From NCBI GenBank assembly GCA_963726785.1, contig CAVSDJ010000007.1:2232001-2296000 (forward strand): a DNA stretch of 64,000 nucleotides, given 5' to 3'. The DNA is from DATEKX01 sp963726785 (lineage in GTDB: Bacteria; Acidobacteriota; Blastocatellia; UBA7656). The notes under the pieces were generated by a model. That model saw only the letters and a list, made by a program, of their open reading frames with translations, had not been told where the DNA came from and ran no database searches. This document shows positions 17,271 through 25,813 of this stretch, in pieces; position 1 is the first letter of the stretch, and the number at the start of each line of letters is the position of its first letter. The position numbers and the translations under genes are program-made.

Positions 17271-17495
17271 ATGGGAAAGCATCCTGTACTAAAGCCCAAA
17301 GAAGTCATAGCGATTTTGGAGAAGCTAGGCTTCATAGAAGTTCGACAGCGTGGTTCTCACAAACAGTTTCGACATTCAGATAGTCGCTGCACAACAGTAC
17401 CATTTCACTCAAGCAGGGACATTTCACCAATTCTTCTGCGACAGATTGCAAAAGATATAGGACTTACGGTTGAAGAACTGCTCAAGAACAAATGA
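17271..17495 (+). CDS. hicA: HicA-family mRNA interferase toxin
   Basis: 74 residues with the double-stranded-RNA-binding-like fold of HicA. PVLKPKEVIAILEKLGFIEVRQRGSHKQFRHSD (about 5-37) includes the Gly-Ser-His motif with the catalytic His at residue 30. VPFHSSRDISPILLRQIAKDIGLTVEELLK follows. It cleaves mRNA when free of antitoxin. It lies immediately after hicB, an inverted order relative to the classical hicA-hicB. Key residues are intact, so the toxin is probably functional. TA pairs are common in integron arrays and can stabilise them. Confidence 0.9.
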   Translation: MGKHPVLKPKEVIAILEKLGFIEVRQRGSHKQFRHSDSRCTTVPFHSSRDISPILLRQIAKDIGLTVEELLKNK

Positions 17496-17513
17496 GCGTT
17501 GGCAACAACCCGC

Positions 17514-17606
17514 GTCTAACTACAGCATGCAGCGGAGGCCGCGAAACTGGTTTCTTATCATTCTCTGAATTTCACACGCGGCCCCGCTGATGCGAGGTCG
17601 TTATAC
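17514..17606 (+). repeat. attC site (type a)
   Basis: Boxes GTCTAAC / GTTATAC. Confidence 0.93.
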
Positions 17607-17636
17607 GCCCTATATCTATAGGAGGCTCCAAGAGGT

Positions 17637-18131
17637 ATGAAAACTTATCGCAAAGGGGCAATCGGAGCTTTGATGGACGAGTATGACCGCGCCTCATCTG
17701 ATCTTAAGTTCCTGCTGCAAGACATCTCTGAGGATCAGTTCATACGGATCCTGGATACTCGGACTAAAGACGAAGACTGTCGCTCCGTCCAGACGATCAT
17801 CAGCCATGTAGTCATTGCCGGATATGCCTACGCGGATTACATCAGAGAAGTACTCAGAATCCAGAGAGCCACCCCCGCCAGGAGACTCCTTCTAAGTCGC
17901 GAGTCCGAGACTGAAATTGATGCAATGGTTGACTACACGGAGCATACGTTGGAGGGGAGATGGGAGATGACAGATGATGAGATAGCGAGCATAGTGATTC
18001 AATCAAGCTGGGGAGTAAGATATGACCTCGAACAGTTGTTGGAGCATGCAATTGTCCACGTACTTCGGCACAGGAGGCAGATAGAAAGGCTGATGCAAAC
18101 AGGAGAGGTCCGCGCTCCGCTGGGCGTCTAA
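17637..18131 (+). CDS. DinB-like four-helix protein
   Basis: 164 residues matching the DinB/YfiT-like superfamily, a four-helix bundle that often coordinates a divalent metal by three His. Here His57 (IISHVVIAGYAYADYIREVL) and the H-x3-H-x3-H set at 137, 141 and 145 (EHAIVHVLRHRRQIERL) fit that arrangement. The molecular role is unknown; relatives include thiol-transfer enzymes. TAGGAGG is upstream of ATG 17637. The stop lies in the next attC. Confidence 0.8.
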   Translation: MKTYRKGAIGALMDEYDRASSDLKFLLQDISEDQFIRILDTRTKDEDCRSVQTIISHVVIAGYAYADYIREVLRIQRATPARRLLLSRESETEIDAMVDYTEHTLEGRWEMTDDEIASIVIQSSWGVRYDLEQLLEHAIVHVLRHRRQIERLMQTGEVRAPLGV

Positions 18132-18215
18132 CTATTGCATGCAGCGGAGGCCGCGAACAACAGTTTGAAAGAAAGCGAGTGTCACATGCGGCCCCGCTGA
18201 TGCACAGCGTTAGAC
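18126..18215 (+). repeat. attC site (type a)
   Basis: Boxes GTCTAAC / GTTAGAC. Confidence 0.93.
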
Positions 18216-18314
18216 GCTGGCGATTAAAACCTGCTCCAATGCTCTGTTGGCAGATTGCGCTCTATTAATCCAACATGCCGTACCTGAGCAGGACTGTATG
18301 TGATGAAGAGTGTG

Positions 18315-18358
18315 AAATAGCGCCTGCTTCAGCTATTATTTTCAAACGGGCGCTATTT
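18315..18358 (+). promoter_or_regulatory. Leader hairpin before the 56-aa membrane peptide
   Basis: AAATAGCGCC (18315-18324) pairs perfectly with GGCGCTATTT (18349-18358). The hairpin ends just before the ribosome site AGGAGA. It is preserved in the copies at 23492-23535 and 29041-29084 (approximate), so it may regulate translation or end upstream transcripts. Confidence 0.55.
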
Positions 18359-18372
18359 ATAGGAGAAAGAGA

Positions 18373-18543
18373 ATGCCTCAACTCGGACACCTTACAATAG
18401 GAACAATAATATTCCTGATCGGCGCTGTGATATACATCGTAAATCTGGTGCTTAGCTTGGCGCGAAAAGGTACGCAGCTTCCATTCGATGGAGTAGGACT
18501 GATGGTGCTCGGATTGGGTCTTGTGCTTTTGTTCAAGCTTTGA
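18373..18543 (+). CDS. 56-aa two-helix membrane peptide, copy 1
   Basis: MPQLGHLTIGTIIFLIGAVI... through ...VLGLGLVLLFKL. Two membrane helices (about 8-29 and 41-54) flank a short basic loop (ARKGTQLPFDG). AGGAGAAAGAGA directly precedes ATG 18373, an unusually strong ribosome site for this array. Copies at 23552 and 29101 are the same apart from one residue. No family recognised. Small hydrophobic peptides of this kind can be membrane-stress proteins or toxins; that is speculation. Confidence 0.7.
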   Translation: MPQLGHLTIGTIIFLIGAVIYIVNLVLSLARKGTQLPFDGVGLMVLGLGLVLLFKL

Positions 18544-18598
18544 CGACAGCCATGACGGAGTAATAATACATCAGCATGGATGAACCGCGTCTAACTAC

Positions 18599-18691
18599 AG
18601 CATGCAGCGGAGCGCGGTATGCACATTTCACATGGTTTGGGTTGGCAGAGTAAGTCTACAGCCCCGCGCCCGCTGATACTGGTCGTTAGGC
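18599..18691 (+). repeat. attC site (type b)
   Basis: Boxes GTCTAAC / GTTAGGC. Confidence 0.92.
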
Positions 18692-18740
18692 GTGGACAGG
18701 GGCAGATAGTCTGTAAATTCATTTGGAATGAGGAGTCACT

Positions 18741-19811
18741 ATGCCAATTAAGAAATTGCTGCAAAAACATAACCTAATGGCTGTGGCATTTGCTTGCTCT
18801 CTCATTTTGGGCATGTCGAACTGCAAACAGCCTTCTCAACAACCTCCTAGTAGAACCGAATTGCCTAATATATCTAGCAAATCTCGCGAACCAGATTTTC
18901 AAATCCCGCACAATATCTCAGTTCATTCGGTTGCTTTTTCGCCGGACGCGAGAAGCTTAGCAAGTGGAGGTGGCGATGGAGTAGTTAGATTGCTGATTGC
19001 ACAAACAGGAAAAGTAGAACGGGAGGTGCGACATACAAAGGTGGTGCAATCAGTCGCTTTCTCGCCTGATGGTAAAACTATAGCAAGCGGCAGTGCTGAC
19101 GGAACTATAGCATTGGTGGATATACAAACAGGCGAGTTGAAACGAACACTGATGCACAATGACGTAGTGAATACCATTGCCTTTTCGCCAGATGGGAAGA
19201 AGTTAGTGAGCGCCGGAGATGATTATCCCGGCGATAATGCAGTGAAACTTTGGGATGTAGACACAGGTAAGCTAAACCATATACTACTAGAGTATGCACC
19301 TGCCGCCCGTAAGTATATGCACCCTGATCTATTCCACGTAACCTCACTTGCCTTTTCACCAGACGGTAAAATACTAGCGAGAGGAAGGAATGATGATTGG
19401 GTATTACTATGGGAAACGCAGACATGGAAAGTGAAAGGAAGGCTTCTGCACGGAAACTCCGTAGATTCGGTAGCGTTCTCCCCTGACGGCAAGACATTAG
19501 CAAGTGCAGGGGATGGAGGAACAGTAATACTGTGGGATACACATACGGGCGACAAGAAGTTGGAGTTAAAAGATAAGCATTCAAAGATATTATCCGTTGC
19601 ATTCTCGCCCGACAGTAAGATGGTAGCAAGCGGAGGGTACGGGGAGGTGGTTACCCTATGGGATGCCCAGACAGGAGAGATGAAACTGACTTTAACGGGC
19701 TCACGTGCAGAGATTACATCGGTTGCTTTCTCACCAGATGGCAAGATAGTTGTGGCAGGTAGTGAAGATGGAACAATTAGATTATGGAACGTAGAAAGGG
19801 AAGTAAGTTGA
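18741..19811 (+). CDS. WD40-repeat lipoprotein
   Basis: 356 residues. The signal peptide with lipobox GMSNC puts the lipidated Cys near residue 28. It is followed by seven WD40 blades, each with the pattern VAFSPDGKxxASGxxDGxVxLWDxxTG (blade starts near residues 60, 101, 142, 198, 238, 279 and 321). WD40 propellers are interaction scaffolds; no enzyme domain is attached. Anchoring would place the propeller in the periplasm or at the cell surface. AATGAGGAG precedes ATG 18741. Confidence 0.9.
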   Translation: MPIKKLLQKHNLMAVAFACSLILGMSNCKQPSQQPPSRTELPNISSKSREPDFQIPHNISVHSVAFSPDARSLASGGGDGVVRLLIAQTGKVEREVRHTKVVQSVAFSPDGKTIASGSADGTIALVDIQTGELKRTLMHNDVVNTIAFSPDGKKLVSAGDDYPGDNAVKLWDVDTGKLNHILLEYAPAARKYMHPDLFHVTSLAFSPDGKILARGRNDDWVLLWETQTWKVKGRLLHGNSVDSVAFSPDGKTLASAGDGGTVILWDTHTGDKKLELKDKHSKILSVAFSPDSKMVASGGYGEVVTLWDAQTGEMKLTLTGSRAEITSVAFSPDGKIVVAGSEDGTIRLWNVEREVS

Positions 19812-19846
19812 AATTGTTAATCTACCAAAACTAGCACCAGAGCCAC

Positions 19847-19940
19847 GCCTAACAATTGCATCAACCGGAGCGCGGCGAGCGAGTTTCGCATGGTTTTCTT
19901 GAGTGTTGTGCGCCGCGCCCGGTTATGCAAAGCGTTGGGC
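19847..19940 (+). repeat. attC site (type d, ACCGG arm)
   Basis: Boxes GCCTAAC / GTTGGGC. Confidence 0.92.
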
Positions 19941-19971
19941 GTCTTCGCTTCAAATAGGGGAGGGTTATGTG

Positions 19972-20367
19972 ATGAACTTTGCTAACAGATGGCTACTTAT
20001 CATACTCGTCATAAATATCGGCACATCCATCTTGCATTACGTGGATAACATCTTGTTCTTCCATACCTATCCAGAACCACATTGGATAAATCCGCAGATT
20101 ATTGATGCCTTCTGGTTTGTGATGACGCCTTTCGCAGTCTTAGGCTACGTGCTTTATAGCAAAGGCTTGCGTAGATATTCATACCTTTGCCTTTATCTGT
20201 ATGGGCTGATGAGCCTGTTGGTTCTTGGACATTACGGCTATGGTTCAATGTGGGAGATGTCGATGAAAATGAACCTGCTGATTTTGATCGAAGCGATAGC
20301 GGCGGTGGGGCTGATCGGCTATACGATGTGGCTGGAGTTGCGCGCCGAAGAATCATACGAGGCGTGA
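19972..20367 (+). CDS. Conserved four-helix membrane protein, copy 2
   Basis: 131 residues, differing from 2302-2697 by a single residue (IGYTMWL instead of IGYTVWL). The leader GGGGAGGGTTATGTG is conserved as well. Upstream attC sites differ, so the cassette moved or duplicated as a unit. Confidence 0.8.
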   Translation: MNFANRWLLIILVINIGTSILHYVDNILFFHTYPEPHWINPQIIDAFWFVMTPFAVLGYVLYSKGLRRYSYLCLYLYGLMSLLVLGHYGYGSMWEMSMKMNLLILIEAIAAVGLIGYTMWLELRAEESYEA

Positions 20368-20383
20368 ATATTGGCAACGCGCC

Positions 20384-20475
20384 GCCCAACTAGAGCATGC
20401 AGCGGAGGCCGCAAAGCAAGTTTCTTATCGTTCAGCCAATGCCGTTCGCGGCCCCGCTGATGCTGGGCGTTATAC
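20384..20475 (+). repeat. attC site (type a)
   Basis: 5' box GCCCAAC pairs with its cassette start TTGGGC. 3' box GTTATAC. Confidence 0.93.
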
Positions 20476-20633
20476 GCTCGCGTACGGAATGAATTGAAAG
20501 CCTGTACGCCTCCGCGCTGGCAGGTCTGCAATCGCTTTCAGTGAGATGCCGCGCTATTATTGACTGGCCGTTTAAACAAATCTATCTTGAGAGCGCGGCC
20601 AGAAGCGCGGAGGCGTGTAAACAATGACGCGTC
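20476..20633 (+). repeat. ORF-less structured cassette, family A copy 5
   Basis: Outer arms ACGCCTCCGCGC and GCGCGGAGGCGT are perfect. The inner right arm is GAGCGCGGC and pairs with GCCGCGCT, a compensated change relative to GCCGCGCC/GGCGCGGC. Confidence 0.78.
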
Positions 20634-20736
20634 GTCTAACTATTGCATGCAGCGAAGCGCGATAAGCTGGTATCAAATGATATGCGCTGGCTGAGTAAGT
20701 CAATAGCAACGCGCTCGCTGATACTGGGCGTTAGAC
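20634..20736 (+). repeat. attC site (type b, compensated arm)
   Basis: Boxes GTCTAAC / GTTAGAC. Left arm GCAGCGAAGCGCG and right arm CGCGCTCGCTG carry matching G-to-A and C-to-T changes that keep the stem. Confidence 0.92.
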
Positions 20737-20895
20737 GCTCGCGTACGAGATGGCTTGAATACACGGACGCCTCCGCGCTTGCGAGTCTGCAATCACTTTC
20801 AGTCAATAGCCGCGCTTTAGTTGACTGGTTTGTGATTGAAATCTATGTTGAGAGCGCGGCCAGAGGGCGCGGAGGCGTGCCCGCAAGGACGCGTC
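20737..20895 (+). repeat. ORF-less structured cassette, family A copy 6
   Basis: Starts TTAGACGCTCGCGT, unlike the TTATAC of other A copies. The cassette end GACGCGTCGTCTAA pairs with this start, giving a third, terminal stem. Inner arms GCCGCGCTTT and GAGAGCGCGGC. Confidence 0.78.
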
Positions 20896-20985
20896 GTCTA
20901 ACTACAGCATGCAGCGGAGCGCGCGAAGGAGGCTTCTCATGCTTGTCAGTGATTGCCGCGCGCCCGCTGATACTGGGCGTTATAC
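20896..20985 (+). repeat. attC site (type c)
   Basis: Boxes GTCTAAC / GTTATAC. Confidence 0.92.
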
Positions 20986-21144
20986 GCTCGCGTACGAAAT
21001 AACTTGAATACACGGACGCCTCCGCGCAGGCAGGTCTGCAATCACTTTGAGTGTGGTGCCGCGCCTGAGTTGACTGGCGCGAGTTTCAATTCTATGTTGA
21101 GGGCGCGGCAGAGGGGCGCGGAGGCGTGGTTGCAAAGACGCGAG
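20986..21144 (+). repeat. ORF-less structured cassette, family A copy 7
   Basis: Third consecutive A cassette. Outer arms ACGCCTCCGCGC and GCGCGGAGGCGT; inner GCCGCGCC and GGCGCGGC. Confidence 0.78.
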
Positions 21145-21247
21145 GTCTAACTACAGCATGCAGCGGAGCGCGGTAAGCTGGTTTGAAAAGGCTTGGGCTG
21201 GCTGAGTTAGTCTGAATCAACGCGCCCGCTGATACTGGGCGTTGGGC
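21145..21247 (+). repeat. attC site (type b)
   Basis: Boxes GTCTAAC / GTTGGGC. Confidence 0.92.
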
Positions 21248-21267
21248 GTCTTGCGTCGTCGTTTGAA

Positions 21268-21666
21268 ATGGAGAACAATGGAGCGATTCAAGCTCAACAA
21301 CAAATATACAGAAAAAGCGATGTGGCAAGACCCGTCCACGAGCCAGTCTTTACGGACGGGACATATATTGTCGAGCTACACCTTATTTCAGGCGACGAGC
21401 CATATGCTTATAGGCTGGCTATCAAGAGAGTAGACAAGACACCTATTCGATCATGGCGTGAGCTACAGGACATCAAGAATGATGTGGCTGGGATAGATGC
21501 CGTTGAAATCGAGATCTATCGACGCGAATGTGAGGTGACCGATATAGCAAACAGTTACCCCATTTGGGTAATGCGTGACGATGTTGACCTCTGCGCGCGT
21601 AAGGCCCCACGCCAAGAATCGAGGGACGTTGCTAGGTCGTCTAGATGGTATGAAAGCAACTTGTGA
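21268..21666 (+). CDS. DUF7694-like protein
   Basis: 132 residues. The stretch IRSWRELQDIKNDVAGIDAVEIEIYRRECEVTDIANSYPIWVM (about 60-102) matches the pattern seen in DUF7694 proteins (W..LQ.IKNE..G....EL.P.E...VD.ANQYHLWV). Many of those are phage- or array-encoded and of unknown function. The N-terminal part is a beta-rich region (VFTDGTYIVELHLISGDEPYAYRLAIKRVDKTP). The family link is from memory of the motif and not certain. A basic C-terminal tail follows. Confidence 0.6.
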   Translation: MENNGAIQAQQQIYRKSDVARPVHEPVFTDGTYIVELHLISGDEPYAYRLAIKRVDKTPIRSWRELQDIKNDVAGIDAVEIEIYRRECEVTDIANSYPIWVMRDDVDLCARKAPRQESRDVARSSRWYESNL

Positions 21667-21686
21667 GCGCCTGTTTTGAGAAGGCC

Positions 21687-21778
21687 GCCCAACTAGAGCA
21701 TGCAGCGGAGGCCGCGAAGCGAGTTTCGCATCGTAGTTTGAGTATGACGCGCGGCCTCGCTGATGCTGGGCGTTAGAC
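21687..21778 (+). repeat. attC site (type a)
   Basis: Boxes GCCCAAC / GTTAGAC. Right arm CGCGGCCTCGCTG has a G-T wobble change. Confidence 0.92.
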
Positions 21779-21862
21779 GTGCAGAAGGTTGTCGCCTCAG
21801 CAGGATGTCGCAAACACAGCACCGAGGGATTGGAAAGTTTTCACTGATTATGTAAAGTTAGT

Positions 21863-22159
21863 GTGAGTGATCAAGTTATGACTACAGCAACCGAACATCT
21901 TTACGTTGTAACCAACGATAAAATACTCGGCGGAGAACCGATAATTAGAGGAACCCGCACGCCAATTAGAGCTATTGTCGAAATTTATCGTCTGGGTACT
22001 ATTCCTGAAGAAATACCTAGTCATTTGCCACATCTTACACTTGCTCAAGTCTTTGATGCTCTGAGTTACTATAATGATCATCAAGACGAGATTAATGCTT
22101 ACATAGAACGAAACCGCATTCCAGATGACCGGATTGATCCTCTGGTGAAGAATTTATGA
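21863..22159 (+). CDS. DUF433 family antitoxin
   Basis: 98 residues from GTG 21863; ATG 21878 (MTTATEHLYV) is an equally good start. The DUF433 pattern is intact: ILGGEPIIRGTRTPIRAIVEIYRLGTIPEEIPSHLPHLTLAQVFDALSYYNDHQDEINAYIERNR (about 21-85), with the GxPxIxGTRxPV motif and a winged-helix-like helical part. DUF433 proteins pair with PIN-like DUF5615 toxins. The stop overlaps the next ATG by four bases (ATGA), so the two genes are translationally coupled in one cassette. Confidence 0.85.
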   Translation: MSDQVMTTATEHLYVVTNDKILGGEPIIRGTRTPIRAIVEIYRLGTIPEEIPSHLPHLTLAQVFDALSYYNDHQDEINAYIERNRIPDDRIDPLVKNL

Positions 22160-22503
22160 ATCCCCTCTTCATTGAACTGTACCTTGATGAAGATGTTGAT
22201 GTGTTGATTGCGGATTTGCTGCGAGCCAGAGGATTCAAAGCAACTACGACTCAAGAAGCCGGACAACTGGGCAATGGTGATGAAGAGCAATTGGTTTATG
22301 CAGTAAGCCAACAGAAGACGTTCTTCACCCACAATCGAAATGATTTCGAAAGAATAGCTGAAGAATATTTTGCAGCAGACAAAGAGCATCAGGGTATTAT
22401 CATTGGAGCGCGTCGTCAGCCTTACGAGATTGCGCGCCGACTCTTGATTATATTGAATAATATCACAGCAGATGAGATGAAGAATCAATTGCGGTATATG
22501 TGA
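22156..22503 (+). CDS. DUF5615 PIN-like toxin
   Basis: 115 residues. A PIN-like nuclease fold of the Mut7-C/DUF5615 type, with LYLDEDVDVLIADLLRARGF (about 8-27) carrying acidic residues and KTFFTHNRNDFERIAEEYF (52-70) carrying the T-x-N-x-x-D-F motif. Such proteins are predicted RNases neutralised by the DUF433 partner upstream. The conserved acidic positions are present, so activity is likely. The stop TGA precedes the next attC by 11 bases. Confidence 0.85.
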   Translation: MNPLFIELYLDEDVDVLIADLLRARGFKATTTQEAGQLGNGDEEQLVYAVSQQKTFFTHNRNDFERIAEEYFAADKEHQGIIIGARRQPYEIARRLLIILNNITADEMKNQLRYM

Positions 22504-22513
22504 AACGGAGCAC

Positions 22514-22606
22514 GTCTAACAAACGCATGCAGCGGAGGCCGCGAAGCGAGTTTCTCATCGTACCCCAAGTGCTATATCGCGGCCCCGCTGATGCGTGGCG
22601 TTAGAC
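22514..22606 (+). repeat. attC site (type a)
   Basis: Boxes GTCTAAC / GTTAGAC. Confidence 0.93.
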
Positions 22607-22809
22607 CTCGCGTACGAAATGAAGTGAGTGCCCTAACGCCGCCGCGCCGCAAGTCGGCGACATTGTTGCGAGTGATCGCCGCGCCGCAGAGGCGCTAGGC
22701 GGAATACGCAAATAGAAGGATGGATAGCATGCGACAGGCTGAAACTGTAACAGTGAAGACGAGGCAAGCGGCGCGGCGGGAGGCTTGGCGGCGTGTGACA
22801 AGACACGAT
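22607..22809 (+). repeat. ORF-less structured cassette, family B copy 5
   Basis: Starts CTCGCGTACGAAATGAAGTG. Together with the next attC it is almost identical to 25170-25475 (about 300 bp duplicated). Confidence 0.75.
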
Positions 22810-22912
22810 GTCTAACTATAGCATGCAGCGGAGCGCGGTATGCACACTTCAAATGGCTTTCGCTGGCTCAATCGATCTACAGCCCCGCGCCCGCTGATGC
22901 TAGTCGTTAGAC
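22810..22912 (+). repeat. attC site (type b)
   Basis: Boxes GTCTAAC / GTTAGAC. Same as 25373. Confidence 0.92.
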
Positions 22913-23302
22913 CCTTGCGACTGCGTGGCGGAGGATCAATGTTCGAGTTGCTAATCAATTCATTCGAGCCAGATGCCTCCTCTCGCTTCACTTCACGGCT
23001 GCCGTTGCCGCTTGTTCTTCCTTCCTTTATGCGCTCTGTGTGTGCTCGTTGCCTTTTCTTTCATCCCATAGTCTATAGTTGTCCAGATGCAGGCTCGGGC
23101 AAGAAGCGAGCAGGAGAGCAACAAGCGGCAGCAGTTAGCTATGCGCTTGCTCGGCGACAGATCGTTGCCTGTTGTAGCGCTCGATATCAACAAGGCCATG
23201 CGGCATAAACAGGGTGGAGCAACAGTGACCAACAGATTTGAGTCGAAGCAGAAGGGAGAAAGAAGAGTCTGGCAATGAAACAGGTCATAGAAATAAAGAC
23301 GG
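22913..23302 (+). repeat. Cassette family C copy 4
   Basis: Nearly identical to copy 1, differing near the 3' end (AGAGTCTGG instead of AGAATCTGG). ATG 22939 opens the same 89-codon frame to 23208. Confidence 0.5.
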
Positions 23303-23394
23303 GTCTAACTAGAGCATGCAGCGGAGGCCGCGAAGCGAGTTTCTTATTGTTGCTTGAATACTTGGCGCGGCCCCGCTGATGCTGGGCGTTAGAC
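23303..23394 (+). repeat. attC site (type a)
   Basis: Boxes GTCTAAC / GTTAGAC. Confidence 0.93.
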
Positions 23395-23551
23395 GCTAGC
23401 GATTAGAACCTGCTGCAATGCCCTGTTGGCAGATAGCGCTCTATTAATCCAACATGCCGTACCTGAGCAGGACTGTATGTGATGAAGAGTGTGAAATAGC
23501 GCCTGCTTCAGCTATTATTTTCAAACGGGCGCTATTTATAGGAGAAAGAGA

Positions 23552-23722
23552 ATGCCTCAACTCGGACACCTTACAATAGGAGCAATAATATTCCTGATCG
23601 GCGCTGTGATATACATCGTAAATCTGGTGCTTAGCTTGGCGCGAAAAGGTACGCAGCTTCCATTCGATGGAGTAGGACTGATGGTGCTCGGATTGGGTCT
23701 TGTGCTTTTGTTCAAGCTTTGA
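23552..23722 (+). CDS. 56-aa two-helix membrane peptide, copy 2
   Basis: Same protein as 18373-18543 except TIGAIIF for TIGTIIF. The leader hairpin and the AGGAGA ribosome site are conserved. The following attC (23768) begins like that after copies 1 and 3, so the whole cassette was duplicated. Confidence 0.7.
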   Translation: MPQLGHLTIGAIIFLIGAVIYIVNLVLSLARKGTQLPFDGVGLMVLGLGLVLLFKL

Positions 23723-23767
23723 CGACAGCCATGACGGAGTAATAATACATCAGCATGGATGAACCGC

Positions 23768-23870
23768 GTCTAACTACAGCATGCAGCGGAGCGCGGTATG
23801 CACATTTCACATGGTTTGGGTTGGCAGAGTAAGTCTACAGCAACGCGCCCGCTGATACTGGGCGTTAGAC
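23768..23870 (+). repeat. attC site (type b)
   Basis: Boxes GTCTAAC / GTTAGAC. Confidence 0.92.
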
Positions 23871-23927
23871 CCTTGCGCAGGAACACGAGATGCTATCGAA
23901 TTAATTACTACAGGGTTGGAATACAAG

Positions 23928-24281
23928 ATGGAAACCGCATTGCAGCTACAAGAAGAGATCGCTAAACGTATTGAAGCCATGCTTCCTAAAGAGAAGGTTA
24001 TACGCCAAGCCCAATCATTTCTAGATAGCTGTGGCTGGAGCCTGGAAATAGACGAGTCACTGGTTTCAATCCCGAAAGAAGCACAGATATGTGTCCGCTC
24101 AAGAGCGTTCATAAAAGCTGACGCCGAAGACGTATATCTGGGAAACCACTATGAAGCCGTGGTATTAATAGGTATTGAATCAACGGGTGAGAATCAACGA
24201 GCGAAATATGGAGTGCTGAGGATGTATTTCAACGAGAGTGGAGAATTCGTATCAGAGGACCGATACAACAAGCACTCCTGA
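23928..24281 (+). CDS. Conserved hypothetical protein (intact copy)
   Basis: 117 residues from ATG 23928 (METALQLQEEIAKRIEAMLPKEKVIRQAQSFLDSCGWSLEIDESLVSIPKEAQICVRSRAFIKADAEDVYLGNHYEAVVLIGIES...). An N-terminal helical region is followed by a beta-rich part; no domain recognised. The duplicate at 60574-60928 is broken by a one-base insertion, so this is the reference copy. ATG 23916 is an upstream alternative with no ribosome site. Confidence 0.65.
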   Translation: METALQLQEEIAKRIEAMLPKEKVIRQAQSFLDSCGWSLEIDESLVSIPKEAQICVRSRAFIKADAEDVYLGNHYEAVVLIGIESTGENQRAKYGVLRMYFNESGEFVSEDRYNKHS

Positions 24282-24309
24282 TTTGAGAAATTGTTTTTGG
24301 CCAAAGCGG

Positions 24310-24401
24310 GTCTAACTTCAGCATGCAGTGGAGTGCGCGACCGCGATTGCTTATGTATTTCACAGTATTCGCCGCGCACCCACTGATGCTGGGCGTTAGG
24401 C
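24310..24401 (+). repeat. attC site (variant type c)
   Basis: Boxes GTCTAAC / GTTAGGC. Arms GCAGTGGAGTGCGCG and CGCGCACCCACTG. Same as 60957. Confidence 0.92.
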
Positions 24402-24547
24402 GGCTCAGTAGGTGTGGCTTAGCTACGCCAATGAAAATCAGAGTGAATTTATTGATTCTTTTACACACTTATTCTCAGAGCGGGTAGCCTATCTTATCTG
24501 GAGGTTGCGGCAAATTATGTACAATTGCACTTGCAGGAGTAATTCAT

Positions 24548-24994
24548 ATGGAACTTAACAAGCAGCCAAACGACAAGACGATCTGCGGTATGTGGTCTGT
24601 AAATCGCTTTCCAAACTCCAAAGATTTGCTGTTACAAAGAAAGCCTATCGTTCTGGAATCGTCTGAGCTAGGCGGCATAGGCCCTCTAAGCGATTATGGC
24701 CATCAATTTATCTTCCACGAGAATGGAGAGATGGATGATTCTTACAGTGCGCCATGCGGAAACGATGGACAGATACATCACTGGTCAGGAAAATGGAAAT
24801 GGAATGAAGTGGAACGCATTCTATTTTTGCAAGTAGAGAATTATCCAGTGCCAAAATGGCTCTCGGGTTTCAGTACTGTGAAGCCGTCTGAAGCCTACAA
24901 GAAAGGACAAGAATTTCACATCACAGAGGTGACCGAACAAATGATGAAGTTGAAACCGAAGAATCCAAGTGAGCAACTGTGGGAACATGGTTAA
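24548..24994 (+). CDS. Conserved hypothetical, possible lipocalin-like protein
   Basis: 148 residues. Starts MELNKQPNDKTICGMWSVNRF and continues with WxxxRxP and strand-turn-strand patterns (FIFHENGEMDDSYSAPCGNDGQIHHWSGKWKWNEVERILFLQVENYPVPKW) that suggest a small antiparallel beta barrel. GCAGGAG lies 10 nt before ATG 24548. The family is not recognised with confidence. The cassette boxes (TTAGGC start, GTCTAAC end) do not match, hinting at a past attC swap. Confidence 0.6.
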   Translation: MELNKQPNDKTICGMWSVNRFPNSKDLLLQRKPIVLESSELGGIGPLSDYGHQFIFHENGEMDDSYSAPCGNDGQIHHWSGKWKWNEVERILFLQVENYPVPKWLSGFSTVKPSEAYKKGQEFHITEVTEQMMKLKPKNPSEQLWEHG

Positions 24995-25076
24995 AGCCAA
25001 AAGAAGGCTGGCGTTCAAAACAAGATCTTGCTGGACGCAGTTGATCGAAAGAGGTAACTGCCTTGTGGGCACCGCC

Positions 25077-25169
25077 GTCTAACAATTGCGTGCAACGGAG
25101 CGCGGCGGGCGAGTTTCATATCGTTCCCTGAGTGTTGTGCGCCGCGCCCGCTGACGCAAAGCGTTAGAC
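25077..25169 (+). repeat. attC site (type d)
   Basis: Boxes GTCTAAC / GTTAGAC. Confidence 0.92.
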
Positions 25170-25372
25170 CTCGCGTACGAAATGAAGTGAGTGCCCTAAC
25201 GCCGCCGCGCCGCCAGTCGGCGACATTGTTGCGAGTGATCGCCGCGCCGCAGAGGCGCTAGGCGGAATACGCAAATAGAAGGATGGATAGCATGCGACAG
25301 GCTGAAACTGTAACAGTGAAGACGAGGCAAGCGGCGCGGCGGGAGGCTTGGCGGCGTGTGACAAGACACGAT
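25170..25372 (+). repeat. ORF-less structured cassette, family B copy 6
   Basis: Near duplicate of copy 5, with CGCCGCGCCGCCAGTCGGCG at the first hairpin. Confidence 0.75.
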
Positions 25373-25475
25373 GTCTAACTATAGCATGCAGCGGAGCGCG
25401 GTATGCACACTTCAAATGGCTTTCGCTGGCTCAATCGATCTACAGCCCCGCGCCCGCTGATGCTAGTCGTTAGAC
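25373..25475 (+). repeat. attC site (type b)
   Basis: Boxes GTCTAAC / GTTAGAC. Confidence 0.92.
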
Positions 25476-25680
25476 AGTCGCGTACGAAATGCTTTGAGTG
25501 CCCGAACGCCGCCGTGCCGTCAGTGGACGAGATTGATCTGAGCCATCGCCGCGCCGCAGAAACGTGAAGCCGAATATGCAAACAGAAGCATAGAACAGCA
25601 TCGTGCAAGCTGATATTGTAAGAGTGATTTGGCAGCAAGCGGCGCGGCAGAAGGCCCGGCGGCGTATCAAATGACACGAT
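25476..25680 (+). repeat. ORF-less structured cassette, family B copy 7
   Basis: Starts AGTCGCGTACGAAATGC. Outer 5' arm GAACGCCGCCGTGCC; inner CGCCGCGCCGC with GCGGCGCGGC. Confidence 0.75.
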
Positions 25681-25783
25681 GTCTAACTACAGCATGCAGC
25701 GGAGCGCGGTAAGCTGGTTTCAAATGGCTTGCGAAGGCTGAGTGGGTCTACAACAACGCGCCCGCTGATGCTGGGCGTTAGCT
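25681..25783 (+). repeat. attC site (type b) with GTTAGCT 3' box
   Basis: 5' box GTCTAAC. 3' box GTTAGCT is non-canonical and is mirrored by AGCTAAC at the end of the cassette it opens. Confidence 0.9.
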
Positions 25784-25813
25784 TTCTTATCGTCGTAGCC
25801 AATGGAGTGAGAT

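Noticed and set aside
19105..19744. Long - strand ORFs opposite the WD40 gene
   Set aside because: Shadows of the repetitive WD40 coding sequence; the + strand has lipobox and repeat signatures.
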